Assembly: GCA_037783415.1 (NCBI GenBank) | Contig: JAZGTN010000001.1 | Coordinates: forward strand, 682,001-746,000 | Source of the DNA: Leptasterias polaris | Taxonomy: Eukaryota > Echinodermata > Asteroidea > Forcipulatida > Asteriidae | DNA length: 64,000 bases | Direction: 5' to 3' | In this document: positions 8,551-22,642 of the stretch, in pieces | How the letters are laid out: every line of letters starts with the position of its first letter | Position numbering within the stretch: position 1 is the first letter of the stretch | Notes under the pieces: generated by a model | The model's input: the letters and a program-made list of their open reading frames with translations, nothing else | What the model was told of the DNA's origin: nothing | Database searches by the model: none | Translations under genes and position numbers: made by a program

Positions 8551-10958
8551 GAAAGTTTTAAAAAAGGCCAAGAAATAGTGCCTGCGGAAAACGTTGAGAC
8601 CCTGAAATAAAGTTAAATCTACGGTTGACAATAACTCCTGATCACAGCATGCCATAGAGACAAATGTTGTTACCTGATTCTTCCCTGAATACTCCCAAAT
8701 CCGAAAAGCAGAATGTGAGGGCCAGCAGGCGCCATCTTCATACCGCAAATTACCAGCGAGCGGGGACCATCCGAAGTCGACGCAATAGCGACTTCATTTG
8801 AACGAGCTATTTTAAAACAAATTCAAAGTAAGCACGGTCAAATCAACATGACATCATTTTTGGATTGGCACAACATTTACACCACTCGAAGGTAAAGTAC
8901 TAGGGGTCATGTGACCGAATTATTGGGGCGGAGAGACATTTATAGACCGCGCTAGCGGCCAGAGAGTCACCCCTACCCAAAGAAAATGAGAAGTTTCCAA
9001 GCAAATTCAAAGTAAGTACGCTCAAATCAACCTGACATCATTTTTGGATTGGCACAAATTTTACACCACTCGTAGGTCAAGTTCAAGGGGTCATGTGACC
9101 GAATTATTGGGGCGGAGAGACATTTCTAGACGGCGCTAGCGGTCAGAGAGTCACCCCTACCCAAAGAAAATGAGAAGTTTTCAAGCAAATTCAAAGTAAG
9201 TACGCTCAAATCAACCTGACATCATTTTTGGATTGGCACAAATTTTACACCACTCGTAGGTCAAGTTCAAGGGGTCATGTGACCGAATTCCTGGGGCGGA
9301 GAGACATTTCTAGACGGCGCTAGCGGTCAGAGAGTCACCCCTACCCAAAGAAAATGAGAAGTTTTCAAGCAAATTCAAAGTAAGTACGCTCAAATCAACC
9401 TGACATCATTTTTGGATTGGCACAAATTTTACACCACTCGTAGGTCAAGTTCAAGGGGTCATGTGACCGACATCTTGGGGCGGAGAGACATTTCTAGACG
9501 GCGCTAGCGGCCAGAGAGTCACCCCTACCCAAAGAAAATGAAAGTTTTAAAAAAGGCCAAGAAATAGTGCCTGCGGAAAACGTTGAGACCCTGAAATAAA
9601 GTTAAATCTACGGTTGACAATAACTCCTGATCACAGCATGCCAGAGAGACAAATTTTGTTACCTGATTCTTCCCTGAATACTCCCAAATCCGAAAATCAA
9701 AATGTGAGGGCCAGCAGGCGCCATCTTCATACCGCAAATTACCAGCGAGCGGGGACCATCCGAAGTCGACACAATAGCGACTTCATTTGAACGAGCTATT
9801 TTAAAACAAATTCAAAGTAAGCACGGTCAAATCAACATGACATCATTTTTGGATTGGCAGAAAATTTACACAACTCGAAGGTCAAGTACTAGGGGTCATG
9901 TGACCGAATTCTTGGGGCGGAGAGACATTAGACCGCGCAAGCGGCCAGAGAGTCACCCCTACCCAAAGAAAATGAGAAGTTTTCAAGCAAATTCAAAGTA
10001 CGCTCAAATCAACCTGACATCATTTTTGGATTGGCACAAATTTTACACCACTCGTAGGTCAAGTTCAAGGGGTCATGTGACCGACATCTTGGGGCGGAGA
10101 GACATTTCTAGACGGCGCTAGCGGTCAGAGAGTCACCCCTACCCAAAGAAAATGAGAAGTTTTCAAGCAAATTCAAAGTAAGTACGCTCAAATCAACCTG
10201 ACATCATTTTTGGATTGGCACAAATTTTACACCACTCGTAGGTCAACTTCAAGGGGTCATGTGACCGAATTCCTGGGGCGGAGAGACATTTCTAGACGGC
10301 GCTAGCGGCCAGAGAGTCACCCCTACCCAAAGAAAATGAAAGTTTTAAAAAAGGCCAAGAAATAGTGCCTGCGGAAAACGTTGAGACCCTGAAATAAAGT
10401 TAAACCTACGGTTGACAATAACTCCTGATCACAGCATGCCAGAGAGACAAATTTTGTTACCTGATTCTTCCCTGAATACTCCCAAATCCGAAAATCAAAA
10501 TGTGAGGGCCAGCAGGCGCCATCTTCATACCGCAAATTACCAGCGAGCGGGGACCATCCGAAGTCGACACAATAGCGACTTCATTTGAACGAGCTATTTT
10601 AAAACAAATTCAAAGTAAGCACGGTCAAATCAACATGACATCATTTTTGGATTGGCAGAAAATTTACACAACTCGAAGGTCAAGTACTAGGGGTCATGTG
10701 ACCGAAATCTTGGGGCGGAGACACATTTACAGACCGCGCTAGCGGCCAGAGAGTCACCCCTACCCAAAGAAAATGAGAAGTTTTCAAGCAAATTCAAAGT
10801 AAGTACGCTCAAATCAACCTGACATCATTTTTGGATTGGCACAAATTTTACACCACTCGTAGGTCAAGTTCAAGGGGTCATGTGACCGAATTCTTGGGGC
10901 GGAGAGACATTTCTAGACGGCGCTAGCGGCCAGAGAGTCACCCCTACCCAAAGAAAAT
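8551..10958 (+). repeat. Array segment 4: includes a run of three short units
   Basis: Long units start at 8551, 9540 and 10338. Between 8551 and 9540 there are three consecutive short units (989-bp spacing), the longest short-unit run in the window, also seen at 16833 and 20850. The unit at 8551 carries GCCATAGAGACAAATGTTG and AAAAGCAG, marks that recur at 12378, 15407, 19240 and 20045. The two units at 9540 and 10338 carry AAAATCAAAATG. Confidence 0.8.
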
Positions 10959-13900
10959 GAAAGTTTTAAAAAAGGCCAAGAAATAGTGCCTGCGGAAAAC
11001 GTTACGACCCTGAAATAAAGTTAAATCTACGGTTGACAATAACTCCTGATCACAGCATGCCAGAGAGACAAATTTTGTTACCTGATTCTTCCCTGAATAC
11101 TCCCAAATCCGAAAATCAGAATGTGAGGGCCAGCAGGCGCCATCTTCATACCGCAAATTACCAGCGAGCGGGGACCATCCGAAGTCGACACAATAGCGAC
11201 TTCATTTGAACGAGCTATTTTAAAACAAATTCAAAGTAAGCACGGTCAAATCAACATGACATCATTTTTGGATTGGCAGAAAATTTACACAACTCGAAGG
11301 TCAAGTACTTGGGGTCATGTGACCGAATTCTTGGGGCGGAGAGACATTTATAGACCGCGCAAGCGGCCAGAGAGTCGCCCCTACCAAAAGAAAATGAGAA
11401 GTTTTCAAGCAAATTCAAAGTAAGTACGCTCAAATCAACCTGACATCATTTTTGGATTGGCACAATTTTTACACCACTCGTAGGTCAAGTTCAAGGGGTC
11501 ATGTGACCGAATTCTTGGGGCGGAGAGACATTTCTAGACGGCGCTAGCGGCCAGAGAGTCACCCCTACCCAAAGAAAATGAAAGTTTTAAAAAAGGCCAA
11601 GAAATAGTGCCTGCGGAAAACGTTGAGACCCTGAAATAAAGTTAAACCTACGGTTGACAATAACTCCTGATCACAGCATGCCAGAGAGACAAATTTTGTT
11701 ACCTGATTCTTCCCTGAATACTCCCAAATCCGAAAATCAAAATGTGAGGGCCAGCAGGCGCCATCTTCATACCGCAAATTACCAGCGAGCGGGGACCATC
11801 CGAAGTCGACACAATAGCGACTTCATTTGAACGAGCTATTTTAAAACAAATTCAAAGTAAGCACGGTCAAATCAACATGACATCATTTTTGGATTGGCAG
11901 AAAATTTACACAACTCGAAGGTCAAGTACTAGGGGTCATGTGACCGAATTCTTGGGGCGGAGAGACATTAGACCGCGCAAGCGGCCAGAGAGTCACCCCT
12001 ACCCAAAGAAAATGAGAAGTTTTCAAGCAAATTCAAAGTACGCTCAAATCAACCTGACATCATTTTTGGATTGGCACAAATTTTACACCACTCGTAGGTC
12101 AAGTTCAAGGGGTCATGTGACCGACATCTTGGGGCGGAGAGACATTTCTAGACGGCGCTAGCGGTCAGAGAGTCACCCCTACCCAAAGAAAATGAGAAGT
12201 TTTCAAGCAAATTCAAAGTAAGTACGCTCAAATCAACCTGACATCATTTTTGGATTGGCACAAATTTTACACCACTCGTAGGTCAACTTCAAGGGGTCAT
12301 GTGACCGAATTCCTGGGGCGGAGAGACATTTCTAGACGGCGCTAGCGGCCAGAGAGTCACCCCTACCCAAAGAAAATGAAAGTTTTAAAAAAGGCCAAGA
12401 AATAGTGCCTGCGGAAAACGTTGAGACCCTGAAATAAAGTTAAATCTACGGTTGACAATAACTCCTGATCACAGCATGCCATAGAGACAAATGTTGTTAC
12501 CTGATTCTTCCCTGAATACTCCCAAATCCGAAAAGCAGAATGTGAGGGCCAGCAGGCGCCATCTTCATACCGCAAATTACCAGCGAGCGGGGACCATCCG
12601 AAGTCGACGCAATAGCGACTTCATTTGAACGAGCTATTTTAAAACAAATTCAAAGTAAGCACGGTCAAATCAACATGACATCATTTTTGGATTGGCACAA
12701 CATTTACACCACTCGAAGGTAAAGTACTAGGGGTCATGTGACCGAATTATTGGGGCGGAGAGACATTTATAGACCGCGCTAGCGGCCAGAGAGTCACCCC
12801 TACCCAAAGAAAATGAGAAGTTTCCAAGCAAATTCAAAGTAAGTACGCTCAAATCAACCTGACATCATTTTTGGATTGGCACAAATTTTACACCACTCGT
12901 AGGTCAAGTTCAAGGGGTCATGTGACCGAATTCTTGGGGCGGAGAGACATTTCTAGACGGCGCTAGCGGTCAGAGAGTCACCCCTACCCAAAGAAAATGA
13001 GAAGTTTTCAAGCAAATTCAAAGTAAGTACGCTCAAATCAACCTGACATCATTTTTGGATTGGCACAAATTTTACACCACTCGTAGGTCAAGTTCAAGGG
13101 GTCATGTGACCGAATTCCTGGGGCGGAGAGACATTTCTAGACGGCGCTAGCGGCCAGAGAGTCACCCCTACCCAAAGAAAATGAAAGTTTTAAAAAAGGC
13201 CAAGAAATAGTGCCTGCGGAAAACGTTGAGACCCTGAAATAAAGTTAAATCTACGGTTGACAATAACTCCTGATCACAGCATGCCATAGAGACAAATGTT
13301 GTTACCTGATTCTTCCCTGAATACTCCCAAATCCGAAAATCAGAATGTGAGGGCCAGCAGGCGCCATCTTCATACCGCAAATTACCAGCGAGCGGGGACC
13401 ATCCGAAGTCGACGCAATAGCGACTTCATTTGAACGAGCTATTTTAAAACAAATTCAAAGTAAGCACGGTCAAATCAACATGACATCATTTTTGGATTGG
13501 CACAAAATTTACACCACTCGAAGGTCAAGTACTAGGAGTCATGTGACCGAATTCTTGGGGCGGAGAGACATTTATAGACCGCGCTAGCGGCCAGAGAGTC
13601 ACCCCTACCCAAAGAAAATGAGAAGTTTTCAAGCAAATTCAAAGTAAGTACGCTCAAATCAACCTGACATCATTTTTGGATTGGCACAAATTTTACACCA
13701 CTCGTAGGTCACGTTCAAGGGGTCATGTGACCGAATTCTTGGGGCGGAGAGACATTTCTAGACGGCGCTAGCGGCCAGAGAGTCACCCCTACCCAAAGAA
13801 AATGAGAAGTTTTCAAGCAAATTCAAAGTAAGTACGCTCAAATCAACCTGACATCATTTTTGGATTGGCACAAATTTTACACCACTCGTAGGTCAAGTTC

Positions 13901-16832
13901 AAGGGGTCATGTGACCGAATTCTTGGGGCGGAGAGACATTTCTAGACGGCGCTAGCGGCCAGAGAGTCACCCCTACCCAAAGAAAATGAAAGTTTTAAAA
14001 AAGGCCAAGAAATAGTGCCTGCGGAAAACGTTACGACCCTGAAATAAAGTTAAATCTACGGTTGACAATAACTCCTGATCACAGCATGCCAGAGAGACAA
14101 ATTTTGTTACCTGATTCTTCCCTGAATACTCCCAAATCCGAAAATCAGAATGTGAGGGCCAGCAGGCGCCATCTTCATACCGCAAATTACCAGCGAGCGG
14201 GGACCATCCGAAGTCGACACAATAGCGACTTCATTTGAACGAGCTATTTTAAAACAAATTCAAAGTAAGCACGGTCAAATCAACATGACATCATTTTTGG
14301 ATTGGCAGAAAATTTACACAACTCGAAGGTCAAGTACTTGGGGTCATGTGACCGAATTCTTGGGGCGGAGAGACATTTATAGACCGCGCAAGCGGCCAGA
14401 GAGTCGCCCCTACCAAAAGAAAATGAGAAGTTTTCAAGCAAATTCAAAGTAAGTACGCTCAAATCAACCTGACATCATTTTTGGATTGGCACAATTTTTA
14501 CACCACTCGTAGGTCAAGTTCAAGGGGTCATGTGACCGAATTCTTGGGGCGGAGAGACATTTCTAGACGGCGCTAGCGGCCAGAGAGTCACCCCTACCCA
14601 AAGAAAATGAAAGTTTTAAAAAAGGCCAAGAAATAGTGCCTGCGGAAAACGTTGAGACCCTGAAATAAAGTTAAACCTACGGTTGACAATAACTCCTGAT
14701 CACAGCATGCCAGAGAGACAAATTTTGTTACCTGATTCTTCCCTGAATACTCCCAAATCCGAAAATCAAAATGTGAGGGCCAGCAGGCGCCATCTTCATA
14801 CCGCAAATTACCAGCGAGCGGGGACCATCCGAAGTCGACACAATAGCGACTTCATTTGAACGAGCTATTTTAAAACAAATTCAAAGTAAGCACGGTCAAA
14901 TCAACATGACATCATTTTTGGATTGGCAGAAAATTTACACAACTCGAAGGTCAAGTACTAGGGGTCATGTGACCGAATTCTTGGGGCGGAGAGACATTAG
15001 ACCGCGCAAGCGGCCAGAGAGTCACCCCTACCCAAAGAAAATGAGAAGTTTTCAAGCAAATTCAAAGTACGCTCAAATCAACCTGACATCATTTTTGGAT
15101 TGGCACAAATTTTACACCACTCGTAGGTCAAGTTCAAGGGGTCATGTGACCGACATCTTGGGGCGGAGAGACATTTCTAGACGGCGCTAGCGGTCAGAGA
15201 GTCACCCCTACCCAAAGAAAATGAGAAGTTTTCAAGCAAATTCAAAGTAAGTACGCTCAAATCAACCTGACATCATTTTTGGATTGGCACAAATTTTACA
15301 CCACTCGTAGGTCAACTTCAAGGGGTCATGTGACCGAATTCCTGGGGCGGAGAGACATTTCTAGACGGCGCTAGCGGCCAGAGAGTCACCCCTACCCAAA
15401 GAAAATGAAAGTTTTAAAAAAGGCCAAGAAATAGTGCCTGCGGAAAACGTTGAGACCCTGAAATAAAGTTAAATCTACGGTTGACAATAACTCCTGATCA
15501 CAGCATGCCATAGAGACAAATGTTGTTACCTGATTCTTCCCTGAATACTCCCAAATCCGAAAAGCAGAATGTGAGGGCCAGCAGGCGCCATCTTCATACC
15601 GCAAATTACCAGCGAGCGGGGACCATCCGAAGTCGACGCAATAGCGACTTCATTTGAACGAGCTATTTTAAAACAAATTCAAAGTAAGCACGGTCAAATC
15701 AACATGACATCATTTTTGGATTGGCACAACATTTACACCACTCGAAGGTAAAGTACTAGGGGTCATGTGACCGAATTATTGGGGCGGAGAGACATTTATA
15801 GACCGCGCTAGCGGCCAGAGAGTCACCCCTACCCAAAGAAAATGAGAAGTTTCCAAGCAAATTCAAAGTAAGTACGCTCAAATCAACCTGACATCATTTT
15901 TGGATTGGCACAAATTTTACACCACTCGTAGGTCAAGTTCAAGGGGTCATGTGACCGAATTCTTGGGGCGGAGAGACATTTCTAGACGGCGCTAGCGGTC
16001 AGAGAGTCACCCCTACCCAAAGAAAATGAGAAGTTTTCAAGCAAATTCAAAGTAAGTACGCTCAAATCAACCTGACATCATTTTTGGATTGGCACAAATT
16101 TTACACCACTCGTAGGTCAAGTTCAAGGGGTCATGTGACCGAATTCCTGGGGCGGAGAGACATTTCTAGACGGCGCTAGCGGCCAGAGAGTCACCCCTAC
16201 CCAAAGAAAATGAAAGTTTTAAAAAAGGCCAAGAAATAGTGCCTGCGGAAAACGTTGAGACCCTGAAATAAAGTTAAATCTACGGTTGACAATAACTCCT
16301 GATCACAGCATGCCATAGAGACAAATGTTGTTACCTGATTCTTCCCTGAATACTCCCAAATCCGAAAATCAGAATGTGAGGGCCAGCAGGCGCCATCTTC
16401 ATACCGCAAATTACCAGCGAGCGGGGACCATCCGAAGTCGACGCAATAGCGACTTCATTTGAACGAGCTATTTTAAAACAAATTCAAAGTAAGCACGGTC
16501 AAATCAACATGACATCATTTTTGGATTGGCACAAAATTTACACCACTCGAAGGTCAAGTACTAGGAGTCATGTGACCGAATTCTTGGGGCGGAGAGACAT
16601 TTATAGACCGCGCTAGCGGCCAGAGAGTCACCCCTACCCAAAGAAAATGAGAAGTTTTCAAGCAAATTCAAAGTAAGTACGCTCAAATCAACCTGACATC
16701 ATTTTTGGATTGGCACAAATTTTACACCACACGTAGGGCAAGTTGAAGGGGTCATGTGACCGAATTCTTGGGGCGGAGAGACATTTCTAGACGGCGCTAG
16801 CGGCCAGAGAGTCACCCCTACCCAAAGAAAAG
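10959..16832 (+). repeat. Array segment 5: 3029-bp tandem duplication
   Basis: Long units start at 10959, 11580, 12378, 13183, then 13988, 14609, 15407, 16212. The first four and second four are offset by exactly 3029 bp and share the same order of private marks: CGTTACGACC, the TACTTGGGG/GTCGCCCC body, the body with 3-bp and 4-bp deletions, then two units with CATAGAGACAAATGTTG. The second copy ends near 16.7 kb, where a short unit with CACACGTAGGGC begins a different family. Confidence 0.87.
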
Positions 16833-19800
16833 GAAAGTTTTAAAAAAGGCCAAGAAATAGTGCCTGCGGAAAACGTTGAGACCCTGAAATAAAGTTAAAT
16901 CTACGGTTGACAATAACTCCTGATCACAGCATGCCAGAGAGACAAATTTTGTTACCTGATTCTTCCCTGAATACTCCCAAATCCAAAAATCAGAATGTGA
17001 GGGCCAGCAGGAGCCATCTTCATACCGCAAATTACCAGCGAGCGGGGACCATCCGAAGTCGACGCAATAGCGACTTCATTTGAACGAGCTATTTTAAAAC
17101 AAATTCAAAGTAAGCACGGTCAAATCCACATGACATCCTTTTTGGATTGGCACAAAATTTACACCACTCGAAGGTCAAGTACTAGGGGTCATGTGACCGA
17201 ATTCTTGGGGCGGAGAGACATTTATAGACCGCGCTAGCGGCCAGAGAGTTACCCCTACCCAAAGAAAATGAGAAGTTTTCAAGCAAATTCAAAGTAAGTA
17301 CGCTCAAATCAACCTGACATAATTTTTGGATTGGCACAAATTTTACACCACTCGTAGGTCAAGTTCAAGGGGTCATGTGACCGAATTCTTGGGGCGGAGA
17401 GACATTTATAGACCGCGCTAGCGGCCAGAGAGTCACCCCTACCCAAAGAAAATGAGAAGTTTTCAAGCAAATTCAAAGTAAGTACGCCAAATCAACCTGA
17501 CATAATTTTTGGATTGGCACAAATTTTACACCACTCGTAGGTCAAGTACTAGGGGTCATATGACCGAATTCTTGGGGCGGAGAGACATTTATAGACCGCG
17601 CTAGCGGCCAGAGAGTCACCCCTACCCAAAGAAAATGAGAAGTTTTCAAGCAAATTCAAAGTAAGTACGCTCAAATCAACCTGACATCATTTTTGGATTG
17701 GCACAAATTTTACACCACTCGTAGGTCAAGTTCAAGGGGTCATGTGACCGAATTCTTGGGGCGGAGAGACATTTCTTGACGGCGCTAGCGGCCAGAGAGT
17801 CACCCCTACCCAAAGAAAATGAAAGTTTTAAAAAAGGCCAAGAAATAGTGCCTGCGGAAAACGTTGAGACCCTGAAATAAAGTTAAATCTACGGTTGACA
17901 ATAACTCCTGATCACAGCATGCCAGAGAGACAAATTTTGTTACCTGATTCTTCCCTGAATACTCCCAAATCCGAAAATCAGAATGTGAGGGCCAGCAGGC
18001 GCCATCTTCATACCGCAAATTACCAGCGAGCGGGGACCATCCGAAGTCGACACAATAGCGACTTCATTTGAACGAGCTATTTTAAAACAAATTCAAAGTA
18101 AGCACGGTCAAATCAACATGACATCATTTTTGGATTGGCAGAAAATTTACACAACTCGAAGGTCAAGTACTTGGGGTCATGTGACCGAATTCTTGGGGCG
18201 GAGAGACATTTATAGACCGCGCAAGCGGCCAGAGAGTCGCCCCTACCAAAAGAAAATGAGAAGTTTTCAAGCAAATTCAAAGTAAGTACGCTCAAATCAA
18301 CCTGACATCATTTTTGGATTGGCACAATTTTTACACCACTCGTAGGTCAAGTTCAAGGGGTCATGTGACCGAATTCTTGGGGCGGAGAGACATTTCTAGA
18401 CGGCGCTAGCGGCCAGAGAGTCACCCCTACCCAAAGAAAATGAAAGTTTTAAAAAAGGCCAAGAAATAGTGCCTGCGGAAAACGTTGAGACCCTGAAATA
18501 AAGTTAAACCTACGGTTGACAATAACTCCTGATCACAGCATGCCAGAGAGACAAATTTTGTTACCTGATTCTTCCCTGAATACTCCCAAATCCGAAAATC
18601 AAAATGTGAGGGCCAGCAGGCGCCATCTTCATACCGCAAATTACCAGCGAGCGGGGACCATCCGAAGTCGACACAATAGCGACTTCATTTGAACGAGCTA
18701 TTTTAAAACAAATTCAAAGTAAGCACGGTCAAATCAACATGACATCATTTTTGGATTGGCAGAAAATTTACACAACTCGAAGGTCAAGTACTAGGGGTCA
18801 TGTGACCGAATTCTTGGGGCGGAGAGACATTAGACCGCGCAAGCGGCCAGAGAGTCACCCCTACCCAAAGAAAATGAGAAGTTTTCAAGCAAATTCAAAG
18901 TACGCTCAAATCAACCTGACATCATTTTTGGATTGGCACAAATTTTACACCACTCGTAGGTCAAGTTCAAGGGGTCATGTGACCGACATCTTGGGGCGGA
19001 GAGACATTTCTAGACGGCGCTAGCGGTCAGAGAGTCACCCCTACCCAAAGAAAATGAGAAGTTTTCAAGCAAATTCAAAGTAAGTACGCTCAAATCAACC
19101 TGACATCATTTTTGGATTGGCACAAATTTTACACCACTCGTAGGTCAACTTCAAGGGGTCATGTGACCGAATTCCTGGGGCGGAGAGACATTTCTAGACG
19201 GCGCTAGCGGCCAGAGAGTCACCCCTACCCAAAGAAAATGAAAGTTTTAAAAAAGGCCAAGAAATAGTGCCTGCGGAAAACGTTGAGACCCTGAAATAAA
19301 GTTAAATCTACGGTTGACAATAACTCCTGATCACAGCATGCCATAGAGACAAATGTTGTTACCTGATTCTTCCCTGAATACTCCCAAATCCGAAAAGCAG
19401 AATGTGAGGGCCAGCAGGCGCCATCTTCATACCGCAAATTACCAGCGAGCGGGGACCATCCGAAGTCGACGCAATAGCGACTTCATTTGAACGAGCTATT
19501 TTAAAACAAATTCAAAGTAAGCACGGTCAAATCAACATGACATCATTTTTGGATTGGCACAACATTTACACCACTCGAAGGTAAAGTACTAGGGGTCATG
19601 TGACCGAATTATTGGGGCGGAGAGACAGTTATAGACCGCGCTAGCGGCCAGAGAGTCACCCCTACCCAAAGAAAATGAGAAGTTTCCAAGCAAATTCAAA
19701 GTAAGTACGCTCAAATCAACCTGACATCATTTTTGGATTGGCACAAATTTTACACCACTCGTAGGTCAAGTTCAAGGGGTCATGTGACCGAATTCTTGGG

Positions 19801-22642
19801 GCGGAGAGACATTTCTAGACGGCGCTAGCGGTCAGAGAGTCACCCCTACCCAAAGAAAATGAGAAGTTTTCAAGCAAATTCAAAGTAAGTACGCTCAAAT
19901 CAACCTGACATCATTTTTGGATTGGCACAAATTTTACACCACTCGTAGGTCAACTTCAAGGGGTCATGTGACCGAATTCCTGGGGCGGAGAGACATTTCT
20001 AGACGGCGCTAGCGGCCAGAGAGTCACCCCTACCCAAAGAAAATGAAAGTTTTAAAAAAGGCCAAGAAATAGTGCCTGCGGAAAACGTTGAGACCCTGAA
20101 ATAAAGTTAAATCTACGGTTGACAATAACTCCTGATCACAGCATGCCATAGAGACAAATGTTGTTACCTGATTCTTCCCTGAATACTCCCAAATCCGAAA
20201 AGCAGAATGTGAGGGCCAGCAGGCGCCATCTTCATACCGCAAATTACCAGCGAGCGGGGACCATCCGAAGTCGACGCAATAGCGACTTCATTTGAACGAG
20301 CTATTTTAAAACAAATTCAAAGTAAGCACGGTCAAATCAACATGACATCATTTTTGGATTGGCACAACATTTACACCACTCGAAGGTAAAGTACTAGGGG
20401 TCATGTGACCGAATTATTGGGGCGGAGAGACAGTTATAGACCGCGCTAGCGGCCAGAGAGTCACCCCTACCCAAAGAAAATGAGAAGTTTCCAAGCAAAT
20501 TCAAAGTAAGTATGCTCAAATCAACCTGACATCATTTTTGGATTGGCACAAATTTTACACCACTCGTAGGTCAAGTTCAAGGGGTCATGTGACCGAATTC
20601 TTGGGGCGGAGAGACATTTCTAGACGGCGCTAGCGGTCAGAGAGTCACCCCTACCCAAAGAAAATGAGAAGTTTTCAAGCAAATTCAAAGTAAGTACGCT
20701 CAAATCAACCTGACATCATTTTTGGATTGGCACAAATTTTACACCACACGTAGGGCAAGTTGAAGGGGTCATGTGACCGAATTCTTGGGGCGGAGAGACA
20801 TTTCTAGACGGCGCTAGCGGCCAGAGAGTCACCCCTACCCAAAGAAAAGGAAAGTTTTAAAAAAGGCCAAGAAATAGTGCCTGCGGAAAACGTTGAGACC
20901 CTGAAATAAAGTTAAATCTACGGTTGACAATAACTCCTGATCACAGCATGCCAGAGAGACAAATTTTGTTACCTGATTCTTCCCTGAATACTCCCAAATC
21001 CAAAAATCAGAATGTGAGGGCCAGCAGGAGCCATCTTCATACCGCAAATTACCAGCGAGCGGGGACCATCCGAAGTCGACGCAATAGCGACTTCATTTGA
21101 ACGAGCTATTTTAAAACAAATTCAAAGTAAGCACGGTCAAATCCACATGACATCCTTTTTGGATTGGCACAAAATTTACACCACTCGAAGGTCAAGTACT
21201 AGGGGTCATGTGACCGAATTCTTGGGGCGGAGAGACATTTATAGACCGCGCTAGCGGCCAGAGAGTTACCCCTACCCAAAGAAAATGAGAAGTTTTCAAG
21301 CAAATTCAAAGTAAGTACGCTCAAATCAACCTGACATAATTTTTGGATTGGCACAAATTTTACACCACTCGTAGGTCAAGTTCAAGGGGTCATGTGACCG
21401 AATTCTTGGGGCGGAGAGACATTTATAGACCGCGCTAGCGGCCAGAGAGTCACCCCTACCCAAAGAAAATGAGAAGTTTTCAAGCAAATTCAAAGTAAGT
21501 ACGCCAAATCAACCTGACATAATTTTTGGATTGGCACAAATTTTACACCACTCGTAGGTCAAGTACTAGGGGTCATATGACCGAATTCTTGGGGCGGAGA
21601 GACATTTATAGACCGCGCTAGCGGCCAGAGAGTCACCCCTACCCAAAGAAAATGAGAAGTTTTCAAGCAAATTCAAAGTAAGTACGCTCAAATCAACCTG
21701 ACATCATTTTTGGATTGGCACAAATTTTACACCACTCGTAGGTCAAGTTCAAGGGGTCATGTGACCGAATTCTTGGGGCGGAGAGACATTTCTTGACGGC
21801 GCTAGCGGCCAGAGAGTCACCCCTACCCAAAGAAAATGAAAGTTTTAAAAAAGGCCAAGAAATAGTGCCTGCGGAAAACGTTGAGACCCTGAAATAAAGT
21901 TAAATCTACGGTTGACAATAACTCCTGATCACAGCATGCCAGAGAGACAAATTTTGTTACCTGATTCTTCCCTGAATACTCCCAAATCCGAAAATCAGAA
22001 TGTGAGGGCCAGCAGGCGCCATCTTCATACCGCAAATTACCAGCGAGCGGGGACCATCCGAAGTCGACGCAATAGCGACTTCATTTGAACGAGCTATTTT
22101 AAAACAAATTCAAAGTAAGCACGGTCAAATCAACATGACATCATTTTTGGATTGGCACAAAATTTACACCACTCGAAGGTCAAGTACTAGGGGTCATGTG
22201 ACCGAATTCTTGGGGCGGAGAGACATTTCTAGACGGCGCTAGCGGCCAGAGAGTCACCCCTACCCAAAGAAAATGAGAAGTTTTCAAGCAAAATCAAAGT
22301 AAGTACGCTCAAATCAACCTGACATCATTTTTGGATTGACACAAAATTTACACCACTCGAAGGTCAAGTACTAGGGGTCATGTGACCGAATTCTTGGGGC
22401 GGAGAGACATTTCTAGACGGCGCTAGCGGCCAGAGAGTCACCCCTACCCAAAGAAAATGAGAGGTTTTCAAGCAAAATCAAAGTAAGTACGCTCAAATCA
22501 ACCTGACATCATTTTTGGATTGGCACAAAATTTACACCACTCGAAGGTCAAGTACTAGGGGTCATGTGACCGAATTCTTGGGGCGGAGAGACATTTCTTG
22601 ACGGCGCTAGCGGCCAGAGAGTCACCCCTACCCAAAGAAAAT
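16833..22642 (+). repeat. Array segment 6: 4017-bp duplication around a third 3029-type block
   Basis: Long units start at 16833, 17821, 18442, 19240, 20045, 20850 and 21838. About 16.73-18.03 kb and 20.75-22.05 kb match at an offset of 4017 bp. Private marks are CACACGTAGGGCAAGTTGAAG, AAAGAAAAGGAAAG, AAATCCAAAAATC, GGAGCCATCTT, AAATCCACATGACATCC, GAGAGTTACCCC in a long-unit body and CATTTCTTGACGG. Between them lies a third copy of the segment-5 block, with one extra 805-bp step (19240 and 20045 both carry GAGACAGTTATAG). Confidence 0.87.
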
